Positions 53,556 to 61,585 of a DNA stretch of 64,000 nucleotides are shown here, in pieces. The DNA lies in contig NZ_WFKM01000003.1 in NCBI RefSeq assembly GCF_011007365.1, positions 513,513-577,512 of the forward strand, read 5' to 3'. The translations under genes and the position numbers were made by a program. Numbering within the stretch: position 1 is the first letter of the stretch; each line of letters begins with the position of its first letter. The stretch comes from Sphingobacterium sp. xlx-96. Lineage in GTDB: Bacteria; Bacteroidota; Bacteroidia; Sphingobacteriales; Sphingobacteriaceae. The notes under the pieces were generated by a model that was not told the DNA's origin, made no database searches, and saw only the letters and a program-made list of their open reading frames with translations.

Positions 53556-54608
53556 TTGAGTACTACAAAATTGATAGATATACGAAGTCTTTCGTTAGAA
53601 CAATTGAAAGACAAGCTGGTGGAGATGGGCGAGCAAGGGTTCCGAGCGAAGCAAATTTACGAATGGATATGGCAGAAGTCTGCTGTTGATTTTGATCAGA
53701 TGAGTAATTTGAGCAAGGAACTGCGGGAGAAGCTTAAAGCTGGTTTTACAATAAATTTCGTAAAAGTCAAGGAATCTCAGGTTAGTAGTGACAAGACGAT
53801 CAAGAGTAGTTTTAGCCTTTACGACGGTAATATTATTGAGGGGGTTCTTATTCCTACACCCGATCGAATGACTGCCTGTGTCAGTTCTCAAGTCGGTTGT
53901 AGTTTGACCTGTAAATTTTGTGCTACCGGTTATATGGACCGTAAACGGAATCTCAATGCCGATGAAATATACGATCAAGTGGTACTGATCAGTAAGCAGG
54001 CGGAGGATAATTACGGAATACCACTCAGTAATATTGTCTATATGGGTATGGGTGAGCCACTGTTGAACTATGCTAACATGATGAAGTCTGTCGAACGTAT
54101 TACTGCGCCAGATGGTTTAAACATGGCTGCTAAGCGTATTACCGTATCTACCGCAGGTATTGCCAAAATGATCAAAAAACTAGGTGATGATGAGGTTCGG
54201 TTTAATCTAGCACTCTCATTACATGCTGCTAATGATAACAAGCGAAATGAGATTATGCCCATCAACGAACAAAACTCGTTGGCAGCGCTTGCCGAAGCAT
54301 TAAGGTATTACTATTCGAAGACGAAGAATCCCGTTACTTTTGAATATATTGTATTTCATAATTTTAACGATGAATTGCAGGATGCGAAAGAGTTAGCGAG
54401 ATTTTGTAAGCATGTACCTTGCAAAGTCAATATCATTGAGTATAACCCGATATCCCTAGCCGATTTTGTAAATGCCGAAGCGGATAAAATTGAGACTTTT
54501 GCCAGTTATTTGCGTAGTCAAGGAGTGATAACTAATGTCCGAAGAAGCCGGGGCAAGGATATTGACGCTGCTTGTGGGCAATTGGCAATAAAGGAAAAGG
54601 CAGACTAA
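53556..54608 (+). CDS. rlmN: Dual-specificity RNA methyltransferase RlmN
   Basis: RlmN is a radical-SAM enzyme that methylates C2 of A2503 in 23S rRNA and A37 of some tRNAs. Length about 350. N-terminal IRSLSLEQLKDKLVEMGEQGFRAKQIYEWIWQKS, then the radical-SAM motif CSLTCKFCATG near 120-130, GMGEPLLNY near 168, and SLHAAND near 226. No ATG precedes the conserved N-terminus, so the start is a TTG (53556, giving MSTTKLIDIRSL) or GTG (53553); a TTG at 53535 would lie inside or before the promoter. It ends 54 bases before the comF gene. Confidence 0.93.
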   Translation: MSTTKLIDIRSLSLEQLKDKLVEMGEQGFRAKQIYEWIWQKSAVDFDQMSNLSKELREKLKAGFTINFVKVKESQVSSDKTIKSSFSLYDGNIIEGVLIPTPDRMTACVSSQVGCSLTCKFCATGYMDRKRNLNADEIYDQVVLISKQAEDNYGIPLSNIVYMGMGEPLLNYANMMKSVERITAPDGLNMAAKRITVSTAGIAKMIKKLGDDEVRFNLALSLHAANDNKRNEIMPINEQNSLAALAEALRYYYSKTKNPVTFEYIVFHNFNDELQDAKELARFCKHVPCKVNIIEYNPISLADFVNAEADKIETFASYLRSQGVITNVRRSRGKDIDAACGQLAIKEKAD

Positions 54609-54662
54609 TTCGGTTTTTCATCATATTTAGCTAAGTTTACTGTATATCAATAGTAAACAGTT

Positions 54663-55355
54663 TTGAACTTAAAAGCTTTTTTAAAGGATCTATTACATAC
54701 CCTGTTGCCCGAACTGTGTATGGCCTGTGACGACGTTTTGCTGGCTCAGGAAGATATTCTCTGTACCATGTGTAGGTACCATTTGCCTTTGACCGATTTT
54801 CACTTAGACGCAGAGAACGAAACCGCTAGACAGCTATTGGGAAAATTAGATTTCCAGATCGCTATGTCCATGCTTTATTTTTCTAAAAGCTCTAGGGCGG
54901 AGCGTTTGCTCCACCAGTTAAAATATGGCAATAAACCACAGATAGGGATTTTTTTAGGACGAATGTATGGCTTAACATTGAAGGATATAGCCTTTCAACA
55001 GTCGTTTGATATGATTATTCCAGTCCCTATTCACAGGAAGAAGCTTCGTCAGAGAGGTTATAATCAAGCATACCAATTTGTAAAAGGCTTGTCTGAGTCA
55101 CTCCACATACCAGCATACGAGAACATTTTAGAAAGAAAAGTCCATTCTGTAAGTCAGACTAAAAAGAGTCGTTCGGAAAGGTATGATAATGTAAAAGGGG
55201 TATTTGTTGTTAGTAAAAACAGCCCTTCATTAAAGGATAAGCACATCCTGTTGGTTGATGATATTTTGACTACTGGAGCGACAATTTGTGAAGCAGGATC
55301 GGTGCTCTGTACAGCCGGAGCAAAGGTCAGTATACTGACAATTGCCAGAGCCTAG
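54663..55355 (+). CDS. ComF family phosphoribosyltransferase-like protein (TTG start)
   Basis: About 230 residues. An N-terminal zinc-like ribbon at residues 18-37 (Cys18, 21, 33 and 36 in CMACDDVLL...LCTMC) is followed by a PRTase domain with MIIPVPIHRKKLRQRGYNQAY near 117-137, SQTKKSRSERYDNVKGVF and the PRPP-binding loop LLVDDILTTGATICEA near 195-210. ComF proteins take part in DNA uptake or nucleotide-related functions; the precise role here is unknown. The start codon is TTG at 54663 because the next Met lies within the zinc motif. Confidence 0.88.
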   Translation: MNLKAFLKDLLHTLLPELCMACDDVLLAQEDILCTMCRYHLPLTDFHLDAENETARQLLGKLDFQIAMSMLYFSKSSRAERLLHQLKYGNKPQIGIFLGRMYGLTLKDIAFQQSFDMIIPVPIHRKKLRQRGYNQAYQFVKGLSESLHIPAYENILERKVHSVSQTKKSRSERYDNVKGVFVVSKNSPSLKDKHILLVDDILTTGATICEAGSVLCTAGAKVSILTIARA

Positions 55356-55358
55356 TTT

Positions 55359-55484
55359 TTACCTCCTTTTTCCAGAGAGTGGCTTTGGGCATCCACAGTC
55401 TTTATTAAAAATACCGCAAGACTGTAGAGTTAGGCCTATGGTCAATAGGCTTAAGAACCAGGTTAAATATCTCTTTTTTTTCAT
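55359..55484 (-). CDS. 41-residue lipoprotein overlapping vanZ
   Basis: ATG at 55484 reads MKKKRYLTWFLSLLTIGLTLQSC then GIFNKDCGCPKPLSGKRR, stop TAA at 55359-55361. Residues 1-22 are a signal with a lipobox ending at Cys23 (LQSC). Mature sequence has Cys23, Cys30 and Cys32 (DCGC). Its ATG overlaps the vanZ stop by 4 bases (ATGA), which suggests coupled translation. A CG-x-F-N-x-D-C-G-C-P pattern is familiar from tiny Bacteroidota lipoproteins, but I cannot name a family. Too short for standard ORF calling. Confidence 0.65.
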   Translation of the reverse strand: MKKKRYLTWFLSLLTIGLTLQSCGIFNKDCGCPKPLSGKRR

Positions 55485-55864
55485 TTCTCTCTTTTATAAA
55501 AAAATATAAAGGCAAACGTTGCCATTCCTATGCCTGTAATATCTGCAAATATATCCCAAATATCAGCTGTTCGGGTAGGGGATAAATATTGTTGAGCAGC
55601 TTCTGTTCCAAAGGCAAATATAACAGTACTAACAACAACTTTGGTAATGCTTAACCATTTACTTACAGACCTTTTTGATTTGAGAATCGATTCCCAGTAC
55701 AAAAGGATACATAAAATGAAGAATATTCCGCAATGTACCATTTTATCAAAGCCCTCATAGAATGTTACGTTATCAACTTCGAAGCTTCTTGATGGAAGAA
55801 GAAGGATTGTTAACATTAACATAGCCCATACAATTGCCCAAATATAATTTCTTAGATATTTCAT
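55481..55864 (-). CDS. VanZ-like membrane protein
   Basis: A 127-residue membrane protein with four hydrophobic segments (about 8-25, 44-60, 73-90, 105-123). LLPSRSFEVDNVTFYEGFDKMVHCGIFFILCILLYW, with the conserved DKMVH, and EAAQQYLSPTRTADIWDIFADITGIGMATF are VanZ-family hallmarks. In enterococci VanZ gives low-level teicoplanin resistance, but most chromosomal homologues have unknown roles, so resistance should not be inferred. A tiny lipoprotein gene overlaps its stop. Confidence 0.87.
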   Translation of the reverse strand: MKYLRNYIWAIVWAMLMLTILLLPSRSFEVDNVTFYEGFDKMVHCGIFFILCILLYWESILKSKRSVSKWLSITKVVVSTVIFAFGTEAAQQYLSPTRTADIWDIFADITGIGMATFAFIFFYKREK

Positions 55865-55992
55865 CGCTCCAAATCTCGTATTTAGGAATGAAATAAGTAG
55901 AATTTTGTTGAATTAAGTTTTCTTAAAAAATGTTTATCAAAAATTATTTGACTGTATTTCAGTAGGTTGTGATAATTTTTTAAAAAAATATA

Positions 55993-56034
55993 GTACTATG
56001 TATTGCAAAGTACCATCTAAAGGATATAACTTTG
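55993..56034 (+). promoter_or_regulatory. Promoter and candidate operator of the padR-pspC operon
   Basis: TTG at 56003-56005 and TAACTTTG at 56027-56034 are separated by 21 bases, the standard Bacteroidota -33/-7 arrangement. The -7 box ends 7 bases before the padR ATG, so the leader is very short. The inverted repeat GTACT (55993-55997) and AGTAC (56009-56013) overlaps the -33 box and could be an autoregulatory PadR operator. Confidence 0.55.
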
Positions 56035-56041
56035 TATTGTT

Positions 56042-56374
56042 ATGATAGCAGAGAATACACAAACCCAGATGCGAAAAGGGATATTAGAATACTGTATCCT
56101 TTCGATTATCTCCAAAGGAGAGATATACGCATCAGATATAATTGCAGAACTAAAGAAAGCTGAGCTCCTGATCGTAGAAGGTACCTTGTATCCACTATTA
56201 ACGAGACTCAAAAACAATGGTTTGCTGAGTTATAGTTGGCAAGAGTCTACTTCAGGCCCCCCTCGGAAATATTATCAGATTACAGCAGAGGGATCAGAGG
56301 TGCTCTATAGATTGGATGTAACCTGGAAAGAGCTTGTGTATGCTGTCGAAACCTCTTTGACCGGACGTAAGTAA
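56042..56374 (+). CDS. PadR-family transcriptional regulator
   Basis: A 110-residue winged-helix regulator. QMRKGILEYCILSIISKGEIYASDII (about 8-33) then the DNA-binding helices, VEGTLYPLLTRLKNNGLLSYSW (about 48-69) and GPPRKYYQITAEGSEVLYRL (about 77-96), the wing and start of the dimer helix. PadR members are usually repressors released by a small ligand or by stress. Start ATG 56042 is fixed by the promoter. It precedes the PspC gene by 34 bases; PadR-PspC pairs recur in Bacteroidota, suggesting an envelope-stress switch. Confidence 0.92.
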   Translation: MIAENTQTQMRKGILEYCILSIISKGEIYASDIIAELKKAELLIVEGTLYPLLTRLKNNGLLSYSWQESTSGPPRKYYQITAEGSEVLYRLDVTWKELVYAVETSLTGRK

Positions 56375-56408
56375 AGAAACCAAGAACTAACCATTAGAAT
56401 ATATTATC

Positions 56409-57998
56409 ATGAACAAGACAATAATCATCAACATAAACAGCATTGTTTTTCATATCGAAGAAGATGCTTACGAAGTTCTTAGAAGCTATATGATCGAGAT
56501 AAAAAGGCATTTTAGCCAATCGAATGATAGCGGAGAGATATTACAGGATATTGAAAATAGAATCGCGGAGATGTTTACCGAACGGATTCAGGCGGGTCGT
56601 AAAGAAGTAATTTCGATGGTGGACGTGAATGAAGTGATTGCGCAGATGGGGCGTGTCAGCGACTTCGAACAAGCGGATGAAGAGACGGAAGAATCCTATG
56701 AATCGAATTTTAAAGAGGAATACAGACGCGTTGTTTCTGAGAAAAAATTAATGCGTAATCCCGATGATACTGTAATCGGTGGTGTGTGTAGTGGTTTGGG
56801 CTATTATTTTGGGTTGCAAGCCAAATGGATTCGTATTCTTTTTATATTACTTTTTTTATTCGGAGGGTCGGGAGTGCTGTTGTATGTCGTCCTTTGGATT
56901 GTGATGCCTACGGCTGTTACTAGGGCAGACCGAATGTCTATGCGAGGAGAGGAACCCAACCTTCAGAACTTTAAGAAGAATTTTGAGGAAGAGCTAGGAG
57001 GATATAGAGATGAATTTTCAACAGTCAAAGGACAATTTAGTAAAGGCGCTCAAGCTGTTGGGAGTGGCGTTTCGAGTTTCTTTCGGTTTTTGGGAAAAGG
57101 GCTCGCTTTTTTAATGCTGTTTTTCTGTGGTATGGTGATTATAGGGATGTTGGTGACCCTTGTTGGCTTCGCGACAGGTATTCTGGGATATCAAAATGAA
57201 ATGGTTTTTCCAGGACTGGAGTTATTGTCTACGGGACAAGCATTAATTGCATTATTAGCTGGTGTGATGGCTATCACCATTCCTTTTATTGCATTATTAC
57301 ATATATTCCTTCGTATGCTATTGAATACGAGTCCGATGAATAACTACCTCTCCTTAAGTCTGTGGGCAGGTTGGATCGTATCTATTATTTTGGTGTTGTT
57401 TTATGTCTTCGTAGGAATTCAGGAATACAAAGAGTCCAGTACGATCAAAGTAGAAAAATCTTTGGAAAAAAGGAGTGTGTATCATTTTGTTGAAAAGGAC
57501 ATTCGAGTAATTGATGGGGCTACACTAGAGAATGGAGATAAAAAATATACACTTAAAATGAAGCGGGAAGAGTTGTCTAAATATTTGAGACGAGATATCA
57601 ATATCCGTTTCGAATACCTAGACTCTCTAGAGACACCGTATATCCAATACAACTATTTTGCCAAGGGTCGTACCTATCAAAGTGCCTCTGAACGAGCTTC
57701 ACGGATTAACTATCTAGGGCATGAAGATAAAGGTAAGATCATATTTGATAGCCACTTTGCGTTAGCGACAGATGAGCCTTATCGTGATCAATCGGTATCT
57801 GTAATCGTATTTCTACCTGTTGGCTCCAAAGTTACTATTGATGAGTCTATTCACAACAAAATGTGGTATCTCCCTTATTCAGACTGTATGAATGAATATG
57901 CCGACGAAGAAAAGGAAAAACATACAGAGTGGGTTATGAAGCGTTCGGGATTACAGTGTGCGCCCTCGCATGTAGAAAAGCCTAAAAAGAAAGAATAG
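56409..57998 (+). CDS. PspC-domain membrane protein
   Basis: A 529-residue protein. The N-terminal about 100 residues are soluble. A PspC domain at about 115-175 has KLMRNPDDTVIGGVCSGLGYYFGLQAKWIRILFILLFLF and LYVVLWIVMPTA. Three more hydrophobic segments follow (about 230-260, 275-300, 310-335), then a soluble C-terminal beta-rich domain with the KTYTLKMK-type strands. PspC homologues respond to envelope stress; the soluble ends probably sense or bind a partner. It is co-transcribed with the PadR gene. Confidence 0.87.
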   Translation: MNKTIIININSIVFHIEEDAYEVLRSYMIEIKRHFSQSNDSGEILQDIENRIAEMFTERIQAGRKEVISMVDVNEVIAQMGRVSDFEQADEETEESYESNFKEEYRRVVSEKKLMRNPDDTVIGGVCSGLGYYFGLQAKWIRILFILLFLFGGSGVLLYVVLWIVMPTAVTRADRMSMRGEEPNLQNFKKNFEEELGGYRDEFSTVKGQFSKGAQAVGSGVSSFFRFLGKGLAFLMLFFCGMVIIGMLVTLVGFATGILGYQNEMVFPGLELLSTGQALIALLAGVMAITIPFIALLHIFLRMLLNTSPMNNYLSLSLWAGWIVSIILVLFYVFVGIQEYKESSTIKVEKSLEKRSVYHFVEKDIRVIDGATLENGDKKYTLKMKREELSKYLRRDINIRFEYLDSLETPYIQYNYFAKGRTYQSASERASRINYLGHEDKGKIIFDSHFALATDEPYRDQSVSVIVFLPVGSKVTIDESIHNKMWYLPYSDCMNEYADEEKEKHTEWVMKRSGLQCAPSHVEKPKKKE

Positions 57999-58060
57999 GA
58001 TGCAACTAAATCGGAAGAAGAGCCGTCTAATTAAATGATGGAGTTGATTTATAACCCTAT

Positions 58061-60472
58061 ATGAAAAGCGTTTTATTTTTAATACTAGGTCTGTTTTTGT
58101 TTTCGGTATCGGCTATAGCTACTCAGCAACCAGCAATACGAGGTAAAGTCGTCAATCAGGATAACGAGCCTATCAATGGTGCTTCCGTTTACCTGATTAC
58201 GACTACAGCGCGGGCGATTTTAAAGACCGCCGTAACGAGTGTAGATGGTGTCTATACGATATTGGACTATCCCCGTGGAACATTTATCGTAGAAGCTACA
58301 GCGATAGGATTTGGTAAGGGAGAGACCCTGACATTTAGCGTTGATGATTCAGGGCTAAGTCTACCCGCAATTAAACTCGGACCTCAGACAAAAGAAATTG
58401 AGACTGTTACAGTTCGTAGAGAGTTACCTTTGATACAGAGTACAAATGGTAAACTGGTTATGAATGTGGAGAATTCTTCCGTTAGTGCAGGCAATAATGC
58501 TTTTGAGGTATTGCAAAGAGCTCCGGGAGTAAGTGTAGATAAAGATGATAATATCAGTCTAATGGGGCAACAGGGGGTCAATGTGACTATTGACGGTAGG
58601 CCCACCTATATGACAGGAGAGCAGCTGGCTACATTTCTAAAAAGCACAGATGGTAGTCAGATAAAAAGCATCGAATTGTCCACTACACGATCGGCCAAAG
58701 ATGATGCTGAGGGCGCCGCAGGTGTGATCAATATTACATTAAAAAAGAATAAATTAGAGGGATTCAACGGATCCCTTGTCGCAAGCGCAGGTTTGGGACT
58801 AAAGTTTCGTGGAAACTCTTCCATAAACTTGAATTATAAAAAGAACAATACCACGTTTTTTAGCAATTATTCCTATACCGACAATCGAACTAAAGAAACG
58901 TTGGATATTATGCGTGTCATTCCGGATAGTATTGGAAAGACCTATTTTGACCAAGCTACGGATCTGAAGGAAAGAGACCGAACTCATAGTTATAAACTGG
59001 GTATAGAACAAAAAACTTCTAGTAGGAATACGTTTATGTTTCAGTTTAGTGGAAATAATAATTTAGAAAACCGAGATAATCCTGGAATAACAAATATAGG
59101 AAGTCAAGTTGGTGTGATAGACTCTATCATGGAGGCTTTCACGCTGGGCAAGGAGACGTTTAATAAGTATTCATTCAATGCGAACAACGAGTTTAAGATA
59201 GATACATCGGGCAAAAAACTGACAGCTGATCTTGATTATAGTTTATTCAAGACCAATAACGTCTTGAATTATGAGTATAGAACTTATTTTCCGGATATGA
59301 GTTATATCTATCCCCCCGAGTATGAACGGAGTGACGCACTGACCGACATTAAGATTTTTGCTGCAAAGTTGGATTACACCCAGAAGCTCTGGAAAGGGAA
59401 TATAGAAACCGGTTTGAAGTACAGTAATGTGGAATCAGACAATAGAATTGTGTTCGATCAAAAGATCGCTGATCAATGGCAAAATAATACGGGACGTTCC
59501 AATACGTTCAACTATGTAGAGCAGATCGTTGCCGGGTATTTTGATTACAGCACCCAGATCAAAAAATGGGGCATCAAAGCGGGGCTTCGTGGGGAATATA
59601 CCTTATCCGACGGGATTTCAGAGACTGAAAACAAGCAAGTAAAGCGAGATTATTTTGATCTATTTCCCTCGGCATCGTTAAGCTATAATTACAGCGAAAA
59701 CCATGTGTTCGCTTTGAATTATGCGCGGAAAATATCGAGACCCAGTTACCGGCATCTCAATCCTTTTGAATACTATATCGATAAGCGTACTTTCTTGCGG
59801 GGTAATCCTTATCTCAATGCACAGTATACCGATGGTTTTTCACTTAACTACAGCCTCTTCAAAATGTTTAATATAGCAGTAGGACACGACTTTACCAACG
59901 ATGCTATGGTAGAGAGCATGGGACAGGATACTGTTGCTAAGACAACATGGGTAATACGCGAAAATCTGGGAATGCAGAGTACTACATATCTCAATCTTAC
60001 TATTCCAGTCCGTATCGGCAAGTTCTGGACGATGTACAATAATCTAACTGGTATATATATGCATTTCCGCGGGCCGATAGCGGGTTATTATGTCAATCAA
60101 GGATCTGTATTTTTTCAAGGGAATTCAACCAGTAATTTCAAAATCAACAAGTCCATTTCTGCCGAGCTCGCTATGCGTTACAATTCACCTTTCTTGTACA
60201 ATGTCTATAAAATCGAAGGACGGTTCAATACCGATATTGGGATGACTTATAATTTTAAGGATCAGCGTAGCTCACTCAAGCTAGCGGTTACCGATGTATT
60301 TCATAGTAATCACAATAATTTATCCACCAAGTTTCAGGAGTATGATTCGGAGATTCGGCAGTATAATGATACACAATCTGTCCGGGTCACATTTAATTTT
60401 AAGTTCGGGAATCTTAAGCAGTCTATTCGTCGTCGTGATAATGCGAGTGACGAAAAAGATAGAGCTCAATAA
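58061..60472 (+). CDS. TonB-dependent receptor-like outer-membrane beta-barrel protein
   Basis: An 803-residue outer-membrane protein with a signal peptide (about 1-20). Residues 25-105 form a carboxypeptidase-regulatory-like domain (IRGKVVNQDNEPINGASVYL...). A plug follows with EVLQRAPGVSVDKDDNISLMGQQGVNVTIDGRPTYMTGEQLATFLKS, then a long beta-barrel (OMP_b-brl_3 type) with repeated aromatic-ended strands. The end FNFKFGNLKQSIRRRDN is not a typical barrel-terminal Phe. It is probably an iron, peptide or unknown-substrate transporter; no SusD partner is present. It is 62 bases after PspC. Confidence 0.85.
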   Translation: MKSVLFLILGLFLFSVSAIATQQPAIRGKVVNQDNEPINGASVYLITTTARAILKTAVTSVDGVYTILDYPRGTFIVEATAIGFGKGETLTFSVDDSGLSLPAIKLGPQTKEIETVTVRRELPLIQSTNGKLVMNVENSSVSAGNNAFEVLQRAPGVSVDKDDNISLMGQQGVNVTIDGRPTYMTGEQLATFLKSTDGSQIKSIELSTTRSAKDDAEGAAGVINITLKKNKLEGFNGSLVASAGLGLKFRGNSSINLNYKKNNTTFFSNYSYTDNRTKETLDIMRVIPDSIGKTYFDQATDLKERDRTHSYKLGIEQKTSSRNTFMFQFSGNNNLENRDNPGITNIGSQVGVIDSIMEAFTLGKETFNKYSFNANNEFKIDTSGKKLTADLDYSLFKTNNVLNYEYRTYFPDMSYIYPPEYERSDALTDIKIFAAKLDYTQKLWKGNIETGLKYSNVESDNRIVFDQKIADQWQNNTGRSNTFNYVEQIVAGYFDYSTQIKKWGIKAGLRGEYTLSDGISETENKQVKRDYFDLFPSASLSYNYSENHVFALNYARKISRPSYRHLNPFEYYIDKRTFLRGNPYLNAQYTDGFSLNYSLFKMFNIAVGHDFTNDAMVESMGQDTVAKTTWVIRENLGMQSTTYLNLTIPVRIGKFWTMYNNLTGIYMHFRGPIAGYYVNQGSVFFQGNSTSNFKINKSISAELAMRYNSPFLYNVYKIEGRFNTDIGMTYNFKDQRSSLKLAVTDVFHSNHNNLSTKFQEYDSEIRQYNDTQSVRVTFNFKFGNLKQSIRRRDNASDEKDRAQ

Positions 60473-60513
60473 ATATATTATGATTTAAAAGACTGTGTTT
60501 AGTTTTAGTTGTA

Positions 60514-60543
60514 CCGTAGGCCTAAAGTGCCTGCGGTTTTTTT
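60514..60543 (+). terminator. Intrinsic terminator after the receptor gene
   Basis: CCGTAGGC (60514-60521) pairs with GCCTGCGG (60529-60536, one T-G pair), followed by TTTTTTT. 41 bases after the stop codon. Confidence 0.8.
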
Positions 60544-60723
60544 ATGCTTTAATGCTCTTCGATTTAAACTTTGTGGGAGAGTTTAGTCTAACTCCTAGTT
60601 TCGGTATTGAAACCTGACTATGATTAATAAAATTATGTTTCGTATATTGAAAGGATAAAATATACATTTTGTTGCTATGGCGCCACTTGTAAGAGATGTG
60701 GCAGCCTGATAGAAAGGAAAGTT

Positions 60724-61548
60724 ATGAAGAAGATATTTTTAGCCTTGGGGTTAGCAGGCTTCATTTTTACAGCACAGGCCCAAACCCATAAATTGGAGAA
60801 ACTATGGGAAGCAGATCAAGGCTTGCCTGTTCCAGAATCCGTATTGTACGATGCCGCAAAGGGACTATTATACGTGTCTCTAATCGATGGCTCTGGCACC
60901 GAAAAAGATGGAAAGGGAGGGGTGGCACTTTTAAATCCTGATGGCTCCCTAAAAAATGCCAACTGGATTACAGGTCTTAATGCACCCAAGGGGTTGGCTT
61001 TGTACAGAGGTCTCTTACATATTGCCGATATTAATTCGGTTATAGTGGCCGACGTTGTTACAAATAATATCATTGACGAAGTTGAGATTAAAGGTTCCAC
61101 TTTTCTGAATGATGTTACTGTAGATGATAATGGAGTGGTGTATGTGTCCGACACCAGGGATAATAAGATTTACCAGATTCGCAATGGCAACGCTTCTTTA
61201 TATATGGAAAATGTACCGAGTGTCAATGGGTTGAAATACCTGAATGGTTCGCTGTATGCATTAGCCGGAGCAGAGCTTTGGAAAATCGATACGAATAAAA
61301 AAGTACAGGTCATCGCCAAAGGTTTTGAAAAAGGAGGAGACGGACTAGAGCCCGTCGGAAATGGTGATTTTCTCGTGACCTGTTGGCCAGGTTTGATTTA
61401 TTATGTCAAAGCCGATGGCAGCATCGAAAAACTACAGGACGTACAGGGTAAAATGAATACGGCAGACTTGGGTTTCAATGCTAAAGAGCGAATATTATAT
61501 ATTCCCACTTTTAACAATAATAGCGTGATCGCCTATCAGTTGAAATAG
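60724..61548 (+). CDS. Exported SMP-30/NHL-type beta-propeller protein
   Basis: A 274-residue protein with a signal peptide (MKKIFLALGLAGFIFTAQAQ). The rest repeats propeller-like units: VPESVLYDAAKGLLYVSLIDGSG, GLNAPKGLALYRGLLHIAD, FLNDVTVDDNGVVYVSDTRDNKIYQI and GLEPVGNGDFLVTCWPG. The pattern fits SMP-30/gluconolactonase-like or NHL propellers. Calcium-binding or lactonase residues cannot be confirmed. It lies between the receptor gene and murF. Confidence 0.78.
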   Translation: MKKIFLALGLAGFIFTAQAQTHKLEKLWEADQGLPVPESVLYDAAKGLLYVSLIDGSGTEKDGKGGVALLNPDGSLKNANWITGLNAPKGLALYRGLLHIADINSVIVADVVTNNIIDEVEIKGSTFLNDVTVDDNGVVYVSDTRDNKIYQIRNGNASLYMENVPSVNGLKYLNGSLYALAGAELWKIDTNKKVQVIAKGFEKGGDGLEPVGNGDFLVTCWPGLIYYVKADGSIEKLQDVQGKMNTADLGFNAKERILYIPTFNNNSVIAYQLK

Positions 61549-61557
61549 ATTTTTAAT

Positions 61558-61565
61558 TACTTTTG
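61558..61565 (+). promoter_or_regulatory. Candidate -7 box for murF
   Basis: TACTTTTG matches TAnnTTTG and is 20 bases before the murF ATG, just past the stop of the propeller gene. A TTG occurs at 61540-61542, only 15 bases upstream, below the usual spacing. Confidence 0.4.
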
Positions 61566-61585
61566 TCTTATTAAAGAGACAGACC

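Noticed and set aside
53498..53689. A 63-residue plus-strand frame across the rlmN start
   Set aside because: It overlaps rlmN in another frame, whereas the rlmN frame has a clear radical-SAM protein.
60294..60488. A 64-residue plus-strand frame at the receptor 3' end
   Set aside because: It lies in a shifted frame inside the beta-barrel gene and is hydrophobic only by chance.
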